DNA of 10,141 nt, taken from the NCBI GenBank assembly GCA_014377155.1, contig JACMQD010000349.1:1-10141 (forward strand). Reading direction: 5' to 3'. Positions 1 through 5,774 of this stretch are shown here, one piece after another. Below the pieces are notes generated by a model. That model saw only the letters and a program-made list of their open reading frames with translations, searched no databases and was not told where the DNA came from. Every line of letters starts with the position of its first letter. Position 1 is the stretch's first letter. The translations under genes were made by a program, and so were the position numbers. This stretch comes from Herminiimonas sp. (GTDB lineage: Bacteria; Pseudomonadota; Gammaproteobacteria; Burkholderiales; Burkholderiaceae).

Positions 1-101
1 AACAGCAACGTCATGAAATCGGCGTAGGACACTACCCATCGGTTGGCGCCGGCGCCTTCGACGTGTTCGGAGTCACCCTCGGATGAAATGAACTTGCGCA
101 T
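1..101 (-). CDS. motD: Flagellar stator subunit MotD/MotB family, N-terminal fragment (cut by window edge)
   Basis: Only the first 33 codons are present; the gene runs off the left edge. The peptide ends in RWVVSYADFMTLL, the signature at the start of the single transmembrane helix of MotB/MotD/PomB stator proteins. Asp28 in that stretch is the family's invariant ion-carrying aspartate. In the family the protein is an inner-membrane subunit with a periplasmic peptidoglycan-binding domain; that part lies outside the window. The ATG overlaps the stop of motC by one base (TAATG), so the two subunits are probably translationally coupled, which suits the fixed stator stoichiometry. I chose motD over motB because the upstream partner resembles MotC; ion specificity cannot be read from this fragment. 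Confidence 0.88.
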   Translation of the reverse strand, partial: MRKFISSEGDSEHVEGAGANRWVVSYADFMTLL

Positions 102-877
102 TACGCGGTGCGTCGGATGCTGATGACGTTATCGGCTTTTTCACCAGCCGCGACCAGCGTGCGCTCGACTAGGCGCGGCTGCTTGTTCTGGGCGATCATC
201 GTCAGGCCCTCGATGCGGAGTTCGTCACGCAATGTGAGTTCAAAAATGATTGCCCGCAGTTTCGCCGCCAAAGGCAGGAATACAAGATTGGCCAGCGCCA
301 GGCCGTAGATCGTCGCCACGAAGGCAGACGCAATGCCGGCGCCGAGTTTGGAAATATCGCCCAAGCCATTCATCACTTGTAGCAAGCCCATCACGGAGCC
401 CAGGATGCCGACGGTGGGTGCATAAGCGCCGGCTGACTCCCACATTTTTGCGGCGTGCCGCACACGGGCATCGCGAATGCGCACGTCCATCAACAAAGTA
501 TCGCGAATGTATTCGGGATCGTAATGATCGACGATCATTTCGACGCCGCTCTTGAGCAGCGGGTCTTCGATCGCTTCAGCCAGACTATCGAGCTTTAGCG
601 CGCCATCACGATGCACGATGCGCGACCAGCCGACGATTTCATCGATGTAATGCTGTCGGTCGATAACGGGTGGATGAAACAGCCAATGCAACAGTTTGAT
701 GCCGGTCCTGAAGTCCTTGGGTGAACTCTGCGCGACCACCGCGCCCAGCGTACCACCAAAGACAATCAAGAAAGCGCCAGGTTGGAACAGCGCCGACAGC
801 GACGCACCTTCCAGCAACTGACCGGAAAAAATCGCGGCAATCGCAAGGAACAGGCCTAAGACTGTCATGTAGAACAT
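101..877 (-). CDS. motC: Flagellar stator subunit MotC (MotA/PomA family)
   Basis: This 258-residue protein is the MotA-type subunit of the flagellar stator, an inner-membrane channel that converts ion flow into rotor torque. Four hydrophobic segments are visible at about residues 4-22, 33-50, 151-170 and 181-208, with a large cytoplasmic loop between the second and third. The loop holds the charged patch expected to contact FliG (about Arg90 to Asp97). Pro154 (in APTVGILG) and Pro202 (in FLPLA) match the two conserved channel prolines of the family. KMWESAGAYAPT and GIASAFVATIYGLALANL resemble Pseudomonas MotC more than E. coli MotA, and the length suits MotC (about 246 residues). A GAGG Shine-Dalgarno sits four bases before the ATG at 877; an in-frame ATG at 868 is an alternative start. 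The gene overlaps motD by one base. No other flagellar gene lies upstream, so this seems to be a detached motCD pair. Confidence 0.93.
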   Translation of the reverse strand: MFYMTVLGLFLAIAAIFSGQLLEGASLSALFQPGAFLIVFGGTLGAVVAQSSPKDFRTGIKLLHWLFHPPVIDRQHYIDEIVGWSRIVHRDGALKLDSLAEAIEDPLLKSGVEMIVDHYDPEYIRDTLLMDVRIRDARVRHAAKMWESAGAYAPTVGILGSVMGLLQVMNGLGDISKLGAGIASAFVATIYGLALANLVFLPLAAKLRAIIFELTLRDELRIEGLTMIAQNKQPRLVERTLVAAGEKADNVISIRRTA

Positions 878-983
878 GGAACCTCGCAGTGTTGGGATCG
901 ACCGTCAGAAACTGAGGGTCACCTCCACGAGGCATTGTCGGTCTCAGGAGTTGGTCATAGTGTCACATAGCCGATGCTGTGCC

Positions 984-1008
984 ATATCGGCAAACAGACT
1001 ATGCTTTA
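984..1008 (-). promoter_or_regulatory. Sigma-28 (FliA)-like promoter for motCD
   Basis: On the minus strand TAAA, 13 bases, then GCCGATAT. The FliA consensus is TAAA-N15-GCCGATAA, so the -10 element matches 7 of 8 bases but the spacer is two bases short. It lies about 105 bases upstream of the motC ATG and points at it. Flagellar late genes such as stator genes are the usual FliA targets, which supports the call; the short spacer keeps it tentative. Confidence 0.45.
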
Positions 1009-1079
1009 CTGTCGAGTTCGCCGGCTGCCGGTATATCGCGCCGTTCTACATCACATCCCAACGCGATTTACCGCTCGAT

Positions 1080-1964
1080 TCATGCCGCTTCCGGATCAAG
1101 GCCGTCGATAAAGGCTGCGATTTCATTCAGTGCACTGACCTTGGAGGCGCATTCGCAGCGCGCCCCTGGCTCTTGCAATCGTGTTGCGCTAAGGCGCTTG
1201 ACCAGTGTCTTGGTACCCGCAGCAATCAACTTGGCACCGTATTGCTCAGCCTCGTCCCGCAACGGGTCCGTTTCGACAGACAGGATCAACGCCGCCGGCA
1301 AGTCCTTGAGTCGGCTCGACTGTAACGGTGACGCATACGGGTGGGCACGATCGGCGGCACGTGGCAGATATCCGCGATAACCGGCAGCGCAGGCGTCTGC
1401 GACATCGACCGTGCCGCTATCGGCTGTCAGATCGCGCATCGAACAGGTCGTAAGGCCCGGGTCGAGCATCGGCATGATCAGAATTTGCGCGGCGAGCGCC
1501 GGGCCGCCACGGTCGCGTGCCATCAATGCCGAAACGGCAGCCAGATTACCGCCTGCTTCAATCCCGGCGGTAAGTAAAAGCTTGCCGTTCCATCCCAATG
1601 TCGAGCGGTTTTTGGTGGCCCAAACCAGTATCGCGTGCGAATCTTCGGCTGCGGCAGGAAACGGTTTTTCGCCTGCCAACGTGTAGGTCGGCGCGAGAAT
1701 TCGATACCCGGTTCGTAATGCCAGTGCCAGCGCAAACTCCTCGCCGTCATCGAGACCGCCCCCGGTAAATCCACCTTGATGAAAAAAAATGATCAAGCCT
1801 GGTGCGGCGGTTGGCGATTCTGGCGTGTACAGGCGCGCATCCAGTGGACGCTGTGCACCCTCGACCATTATTTTTCGCACCGCCACTCCGGTCTGCACGG
1901 CGCTTCGGTCCGCCGTTGCGGCCATGCTCGCCGAACCCGCTTCATCGGGACAAAATTTGGTCAT
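1080..1964 (-). CDS. Alpha/beta-hydrolase-fold protein (HSL/acetyl-esterase-like), catalytic residues apparently lost
   Basis: The 294-residue protein has the layout of the hormone-sensitive-lipase group (alpha/beta hydrolase fold 3). It shows an oxyanion-hole region at 62-66 (HQGGF instead of HGGG), a nucleophile elbow at 134-139, a downstream region ending in HPYASPL, and the acid segment ETDPLRDEAE at 231-240. In active members the elbow reads GDSAGG. Here it is GIEAGG, so Glu136 replaces the nucleophilic Ser. The usual HGF-type histidine about 30 residues after the acid Asp (Asp233) is absent; the region reads SATRLQEP. Two of three triad residues are thus missing, and ester hydrolysis by the normal mechanism is unlikely. 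A binding or regulatory role, or different chemistry, is possible. Its ATG overlaps the stop of the upstream small ORF (ATGA), indicating translational coupling. It is probably controlled by the divergent LysR regulator. There is no signal peptide, so it is probably cytoplasmic. Confidence 0.85.
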   Translation of the reverse strand: MTKFCPDEAGSASMAATADRSAVQTGVAVRKIMVEGAQRPLDARLYTPESPTAAPGLIIFFHQGGFTGGGLDDGEEFALALALRTGYRILAPTYTLAGEKPFPAAAEDSHAILVWATKNRSTLGWNGKLLLTAGIEAGGNLAAVSALMARDRGGPALAAQILIMPMLDPGLTTCSMRDLTADSGTVDVADACAAGYRGYLPRAADRAHPYASPLQSSRLKDLPAALILSVETDPLRDEAEQYGAKLIAAGTKTLVKRLSATRLQEPGARCECASKVSALNEIAAFIDGLDPEAA

Positions 1965-2176
1965 TTGGATGCAATCTCGTCACTGATGACGCTGGTAAGC
2001 ACAGGCAGCGTCGCAGCGCCACCGAAGACTTGATGGGCAAGCGCGTCGAAACCGGTAGACTGCGCCTGCAACGGGCCGGTGGCGCGGGATTCGCTATCGA
2101 ATACCGCTACCGATCCGATCGATACGATCGTCACGAAAACAGCCACCAAAGCGGGGGAAAGATTGCGGTAATTCAT
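1961..2176 (-). CDS. Small secreted or membrane-anchored protein, unknown function
   Basis: This 71-residue protein is not one I recognise. The N-terminus has a short polar start followed by a hydrophobic run at about residues 8-27, then a polar stretch, so it looks like a signal peptide or a single membrane anchor. A possible cleavage site follows Ala32, which would leave about 39 residues without cysteine. A clear GGAG sits five bases before the ATG at 2176. The TGA stop shares four bases with the start of the hydrolase gene (ATGA), which argues strongly that the ORF is truly translated and coupled. The arrangement suggests an exported peptide plus a cytoplasmic hydrolase-like partner in one LysR-controlled unit. 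Function is unknown. Confidence 0.72.
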   Translation of the reverse strand: MNYRNLSPALVAVFVTIVSIGSVAVFDSESRATGPLQAQSTGFDALAHQVFGGAATLPVLTSVISDEIASK

Positions 2177-2217
2177 ATAAACTCCGGTCTGCCGGCAGCC
2201 CAGCTGCCATGAACCAC

Positions 2218-2223
2218 ACTATA
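2218..2223 (-). promoter_or_regulatory. Candidate -10 element for the small-protein/hydrolase operon
   Basis: TATAGT on the minus strand matches the sigma-70 -10 consensus at five of six positions and would start transcription about 35 bases before the ATG at 2176. No good -35 element lies 16-18 bases upstream, which is common for promoters activated by a LysR-type protein. The inverted repeat at 2267-2284 lies about 45 bases further upstream, a typical activator position. Confidence 0.35.
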
Positions 2224-2266
2224 AACAGCTTATGCCACAAGATAAATCAGGCGCAAACGAATTGAC

Positions 2267-2284
2267 TGTTCAATGTCCTGAACA
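2267..2284. promoter_or_regulatory. Inverted repeat, candidate LysR-type operator
   Basis: TGTTCA, six bases, TGAACA: a perfect 6+6 inverted repeat that contains a T-N11-A core (2270 to 2282), the general LysR-family box. It lies between the divergent lysR and small-protein genes. A -35-like TTGACT (2262-2267) abuts it on the lysR side, so binding there could repress the regulator's own promoter while activating the opposite one. Position and symmetry are seen; binding is inferred. Confidence 0.6.
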
Positions 2285-2298
2285 ATTAAGATGATCTA

Positions 2299-3222
2299 AT
2301 GGACAAATTTCAGGCAATGGAAGTCTTCGTACAGGTGGTCGATGCCGGCGGATTTACCCGCGCCGCCGACAACATGGGCCTGCCCAAGGCGACCGTTTCT
2401 ACCTTGATACAAAGCCTGGAGGCCGCACTCACCGTCAAGTTGTTGAATAGGACCACGCGGCGCGTGAGCGTCACCACCGATGGTGCTGCTTACTACGAGC
2501 GCTGCCTGCGCATTTTGGCGGAAGTGCGGGACACCGAAGAATCGTTGTCGCGCACCCGGGCCAGTCCGAGCGGGCGCTTGCGGGTCGACGTGGCGACGGG
2601 ACTGGCGACCCAGATCATCGTACCCGCGTTGTCACAGTTTTTCGACCGCTATCCGGATATCGTATTGCAACTGGGATGCGGCGACCGACCGATCGACCTG
2701 ATCGAAGAAGGGGTCGACTGCGCAGTACGGGGCGGCAATCTGGCGGACTCGACTCTGATCGCGCGCAGGGTCGGCGCTATTCGTTTTGCCACTGTGGCGT
2801 CGCCTTCTTACCTCGCCCGATACGGTACGCCGCAGCATCCCGACGAACTGGTCCGACACCGCTGCGTCAACTACTTTTCGGCGCGTAGCGGCAAGCTCAT
2901 GGACTGGGATTTCACCCGGGGCGATGAACATGTCGAGCTGAGTTTGCCGGGACCTGTGTCGATGAACGACTCGAATGCTTACCTGATTGCCGGACTGTCA
3001 GGACTTGGCATCATCCGCATACCCTCGTTCCACGTGCCACGCCATGTCGCCACGGGCGAACTGGTGCCACTGTTGCAGGACTGGACCGTGGCGCCGGTCG
3101 CGCTGCATGTAGTCTATCCGCAAAACCGCCATCTATCGGCCAAGGTGCGGGTGTTCGTGGAATGGATTGCCGAGCTTATCGACTCGCACGAAGGACTGCG
3201 CAGTAGTCCGCGCAAAACTTAG
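2299..3222 (+). CDS. LysR-family transcriptional regulator (CrgA-like subgroup)
   Basis: This 307-residue protein has the standard LysR length and order. A winged helix-turn-helix occupies residues 1-60, with the recognition region AADNMGLPKATVSTLIQSLE at 22-41 and LLNRTTRRVSVTTDG at 48-62. A linker helix follows, then a periplasmic-binding-protein-like effector domain from about residue 92 to 295. The opening MDKFQAMEVFVQVVDAGGFT and RTTRRVSVTTDGAAYYERC are typical of the CrgA-like subgroup, whose members often control divergent oxidoreductase or efflux genes. The ATG at 2299 has only a weak purine stretch before it (AAGATGAT). It diverges from the small-protein/hydrolase pair across 122 bases and overlaps the convergent cysteine-cluster gene by four bases at its 3' end. 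The effector is unknown. Confidence 0.95.
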   Translation: MDKFQAMEVFVQVVDAGGFTRAADNMGLPKATVSTLIQSLEAALTVKLLNRTTRRVSVTTDGAAYYERCLRILAEVRDTEESLSRTRASPSGRLRVDVATGLATQIIVPALSQFFDRYPDIVLQLGCGDRPIDLIEEGVDCAVRGGNLADSTLIARRVGAIRFATVASPSYLARYGTPQHPDELVRHRCVNYFSARSGKLMDWDFTRGDEHVELSLPGPVSMNDSNAYLIAGLSGLGIIRIPSFHVPRHVATGELVPLLQDWTVAPVALHVVYPQNRHLSAKVRVFVEWIAELIDSHEGLRSSPRKT

Positions 3223-3434
3223 TGATGGTGGGACCAGTTGCCGTCGCCTGACGTAATGAAGGACTCGACTGCGTCCTTTTGTCCAGTCGCGTAGCGCATG
3301 ATTTCGCCGCATTTGCAGATGCCCTGGTAGGGCTGGATGTGGGAGCAGGCCGATACTTTTTGCAAAAATACTTGAACTGGTTTGGTACAGGTTTTGCATT
3401 TAAAGGTGAGAATGCGGGCGGGTTTGGTGCTCAT
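3219..3434 (-). CDS. Small cysteine-cluster (zinc-ribbon-like) protein
   Basis: The start at 3434 gives 71 residues. That ATG shares one base with the stop of the upstream methyltransferase gene (TAATG) and has AGGA five bases before it; an upstream ATG at 3464 would add ten residues inside the methyltransferase gene and has less support. Cysteines lie at 13 and 16 (CKTC), 30, 40 and 42 (CKCG), a spacing that suggests a small zinc-binding knuckle pair. The C-terminus ends in three histidines, which may add metal affinity. I do not recognise a named family. The tight overlap suggests co-translation with the methyltransferase, for which it could be an accessory subunit; that is inference. The 3' end overlaps the convergent lysR stop by a few bases, leaving no room for a separate terminator. 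Confidence 0.75.
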   Translation of the reverse strand: MSTKPARILTFKCKTCTKPVQVFLQKVSACSHIQPYQGICKCGEIMRYATGQKDAVESFITSGDGNWSHHH

Positions 3435-4564
3435 TATTTTCCTGGTTTGATTGAAAGACGCCACAGCGAAGTAATCTCAGCGGCGCGGGCAGCATGCAAC
3501 GCATCGGTCTGGTCGGCTGCACGCGGGTGAGTCGGTTTGACGTCCATGCGCGCTTTGACGATCAGGCCGGCGTCGTCGATCCATGCCATGAGTTGATCGC
3601 GCGAGCGCAAGTGCAGGTGCTCTGCCAAGTCCGACAGAATTAGCCAGCCCTCGCCTTGCGGCTCCAGATGCGCTGCCAGCCCCGACAGGAAGCCGCGCAA
3701 CATCCGGCTGTCAGGATCATACACGGCATGTTCGATGGCGGAGCTGGGACGTGCAGGAATCCATGGCGGATTGCAAACGATCAACGGTGCACGACCGTCG
3801 GGGAACAGGTCAATATCGGCAATATCGATCTGTTCGCCCAAACCAAGCCTCGAAACGTTAGCGCGCGCACACACCAATGCCCGCGGATCGCGTTCGGTGG
3901 CGACAATGCGTGCCACACCACGCCGCGCCAGCACCGCAGCTAGAACGCCGGTACCGGTGCCGATATCGAAAGCCAATTTTCGAGACGGTAGCGGCGCCTC
4001 CGCGACCAGATCGATGTACTCGCCGCGGATCGGCGAAAAAACACCATAGTGCGGATGGATGCGCTCTTCCAGCGCCTTGATTTCAACGCCGGTCTTGCGC
4101 CATTCATGGGCGCCGATCAAACCGAGCAATTCGCGCAGTGACACCACGAACGGCTCGCCGCCTGCACCGTAAGCCTCATTGCAAGCCTGTCGCACATCCG
4201 GCGCGCGGCGCAACGCAATGCTGTAATCGGCATCAAACGAAATCAGCAGCATCGCCAGCGTACGCGCACGTTGCGACTGCGCCTGGCGATGCAGGTTGAA
4301 CGCATCGGCAGCGGACGGCGCGGTCTTGGCCGGTTTGCGCACTGCACGGCGTCCAAGCGCTTGCAGCAACTGGCGCGCATTCTGAAAATCGCCGCGCCAC
4401 AACATCGCCGTGCCTTCGGACGCCAGGCGAAATGCCGCATCGGCCGTTACCTGATCATTGGCGAGAATGATCCGCTTGGGCGGCGGCATGCTGCTTTCGG
4501 AGCGCCAGCGCGCCGAGCGTTCTTCTCCACCCTCGGTCCAGCGAACAATGGGATGCTCTGTCAT
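3434..4564 (-). CDS. Class I SAM-dependent methyltransferase, HemK/PrmC-like (NPPW motif)
   Basis: This 376-residue protein has a helical N-terminal half of about 190 residues and a Rossmann-fold methyltransferase domain in the second half. SAM-binding motif I is AFDIGTGTGVLA at 198-209, with acidic Glu224 (ATERDP) ending the next strand. The catalytic-loop motif NPPW lies at 265-268. NPPY/NPPW is the hallmark of enzymes that methylate planar amide or amino nitrogens: PrmC/HemK on the Gln of release factors, RlmG/RsmC-type rRNA guanine methylases, and adenine-N6 DNA methylases. PrmC is normally about 280 residues with a different N-terminal domain, so this is a relative rather than PrmC itself. 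No target-recognition domain for DNA is visible. The ATG at 4564 has only a weak TAAG upstream. It is coupled downstream to the cysteine-cluster gene. The substrate (protein or RNA) cannot be assigned. Confidence 0.87.
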   Translation of the reverse strand: MTEHPIVRWTEGGEERSARWRSESSMPPPKRIILANDQVTADAAFRLASEGTAMLWRGDFQNARQLLQALGRRAVRKPAKTAPSAADAFNLHRQAQSQRARTLAMLLISFDADYSIALRRAPDVRQACNEAYGAGGEPFVVSLRELLGLIGAHEWRKTGVEIKALEERIHPHYGVFSPIRGEYIDLVAEAPLPSRKLAFDIGTGTGVLAAVLARRGVARIVATERDPRALVCARANVSRLGLGEQIDIADIDLFPDGRAPLIVCNPPWIPARPSSAIEHAVYDPDSRMLRGFLSGLAAHLEPQGEGWLILSDLAEHLHLRSRDQLMAWIDDAGLIVKARMDVKPTHPRAADQTDALHAARAAEITSLWRLSIKPGK

Positions 4565-4772
4565 GGCAACTTAGGGGAGAATGTGCGACGCAAGACACGG
4601 TATTTGAACAACATGGGCAATCTCGATACGGTATTGGGTTACGTTGACTAGTAAGCTGCTATCAACGACTAAGTCCTACAGTCCAGAGTATACCGGGCTA
4701 TCGCGCGCTAGTTGGCGCTCGTGGACAGCAACCGAACCAAACAGGGCTGGAAAAGTCGCGCACTTCGACAAT

Positions 4773-4799
4773 TTGAGTGCGGCATCGCGGCGTGATAAT
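4773..4799 (+). promoter_or_regulatory. Candidate sigma-70 promoter for the PRMT-like gene
   Basis: TTGAGT (4773-4778) and GATAAT (4794-4799) are separated by 15 bases, short of the optimal 17. The -10 matches five of six consensus bases. Transcription would start about 40 bases before the ATG at 4845. Spacing makes this weak support only. Confidence 0.3.
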
Positions 4800-4834
4800 C
4801 GGCTCACCATCCAGACGATTACCTGCCAACCATC

Positions 4835-4839
4835 AAGGA
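4835..4839 (+). promoter_or_regulatory. Shine-Dalgarno that fixes the start of the PRMT-like gene
   Basis: AAGGA lies five bases before the ATG at 4845. It favours this start over the open frame that continues upstream to a TTG at 4644, whose extra 67 residues show no conserved content. Confidence 0.8.
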
Positions 4840-4844
4840 CGACC

Positions 4845-5759
4845 ATGCTGACTGAACGCGAAGCCGCTAGCTGCTATCTGGGACAATTCATTCCGGTGCA
4901 TTACCATCACAACATGCTGATGGATCGCAACCGCATGCATGGCTTCAAGTCGGCGATCGACCAGGTTGTTTTTCCCGGTGCGAAAGTGCTGGAGCTGGGC
5001 GGTGGAACCGGCGTGCTCTCCTGGTTCGCGGCAGCCAAGGCCTCCAAGGTCTGGTGCGTTGAGTTCAATCCTGACCTGGTGAAAGAATCGCGCCGCTTCC
5101 TCGCTCATAACGAAGGTGGCCACAAGGTCGAGGTCGTGCATGCCGATGCCTTCGAATATCTTCCTCCGGAACCTGTCGATGTCGTCATTTGTGAAATGAT
5201 CCATGTCGCGATGCTGCGCGAAAAACAGGTGCAAGTGATCGAATCGTTCAAAACGCGCTACCTGGCGCGATTCGGCGGACCTTTGCCGGTGTTCGTCCCG
5301 GAAGCAGTTGTAATGGCCGTACAACCTTTACAGCAGGACTACCATTTCGAAGGTTACAACGCGCCGATTATTCAGTTCCAGGAAACCACGGTGCTGTGGT
5401 CCGAGACCATCGACATGGCGCAACCGTCGGTCTACAGCATTCTCGACTTTAATCAGCCCACCGACACGGCCATCGCCTGGGAGGGTGACTTCACCATGGC
5501 GCGTAGCGGTACGGTCAATGCGATGCGTTTCATTACCAAAAACATCCTCGCGGTGCTAATGCAGCACAACACCACAATCGATTGGCTCAACAATTACCTG
5601 ATACTGCCGCTACCGGAGCCGGTCAAGATCAGCGCCGGCGATGTGATTCGAGTCAGTTTCGCATATCACGCTGGCGGCTCGATACCTTCCCTACAAGATG
5701 TTATGCGGGCTGAGGTGCTGACGATCGGCGCGGCACAACCGATATTGGCCTGCGCGTGA
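4845..5759 (+). CDS. Protein arginine methyltransferase (PRMT)-like SAM-dependent methyltransferase
   Basis: The 304-residue protein resembles PRMTs along its whole length. Residues 20-40 (YHHNMLMDRNRM, then KSAIDQ) match the PRMT segment HxxMLxDxxRTxxYxxAI. Motif I is VLELGGGTGVLS at 48-59, followed by acidic Glu73 (CVEFNP) for the SAM ribose. VDVVICEMIHVAMLREK (111-127) carries Glu117 and Glu126, nine residues apart, exactly like the catalytic double-E loop of PRMTs that holds the substrate guanidinium. The C-terminal half looks like the PRMT beta-barrel: TTIDWLNNYLILPLPEPVKI (243-262) then SAGDVI corresponds to the THW-loop region THWKQTVFxLxxPxxVKxGDxI, with THW reduced to a Trp247 context. 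Substrate is unknown; arginine in protein is the family expectation. No cognate substrate gene is evident next door, though ribosomal targets would fit the neighbourhood. Its 3' end converges on the RIO kinase gene with a 15-base gap and no visible terminator. Confidence 0.85.
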   Translation: MLTEREAASCYLGQFIPVHYHHNMLMDRNRMHGFKSAIDQVVFPGAKVLELGGGTGVLSWFAAAKASKVWCVEFNPDLVKESRRFLAHNEGGHKVEVVHADAFEYLPPEPVDVVICEMIHVAMLREKQVQVIESFKTRYLARFGGPLPVFVPEAVVMAVQPLQQDYHFEGYNAPIIQFQETTVLWSETIDMAQPSVYSILDFNQPTDTAIAWEGDFTMARSGTVNAMRFITKNILAVLMQHNTTIDWLNNYLILPLPEPVKISAGDVIRVSFAYHAGGSIPSLQDVMRAEVLTIGAAQPILACA

Positions 5760-5774
5760 TGCTTCTGCCGACCT

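Larger units (their letters stand above)
4565..4844. other. Intergenic region between divergent methyltransferase genes
   Basis: These 280 bases separate the minus-strand HemK-like gene and the plus-strand PRMT-like gene and should hold both promoters. The best plus-strand candidate is listed separately (4773-4799). A TTGACT at 4644-4649 has no good -10 at standard spacing. Open frames crossing the region (from TTG at 4644) lack a ribosome binding site and recognisable content, so I see no gene here. Confidence 0.5.

Noticed and set aside
1021..1031. CCGGCTGCCGG palindrome downstream of the hydrolase gene
   Set aside because: A one-base loop prevents a terminator hairpin, there is no T-run, and such short G/C palindromes are common in this type of genome.
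3435..3464. Upstream ATG at 3464 for the cysteine-cluster protein
   Set aside because: It lies inside the methyltransferase gene; the ATG at 3434 has a good AGGA site and a TAATG overlap like motC/motD.
4644..4844. N-terminal extension of the PRMT-like frame from TTG at 4644
   Set aside because: No ribosome binding site at 4644, no conserved content in the extra 67 residues, and a clear AAGGA before ATG 4845.
4833..5324. Minus-strand 163-residue ORF
   Set aside because: It is antisense to the PRMT-like catalytic domain; no ribosome binding site and no conserved features.
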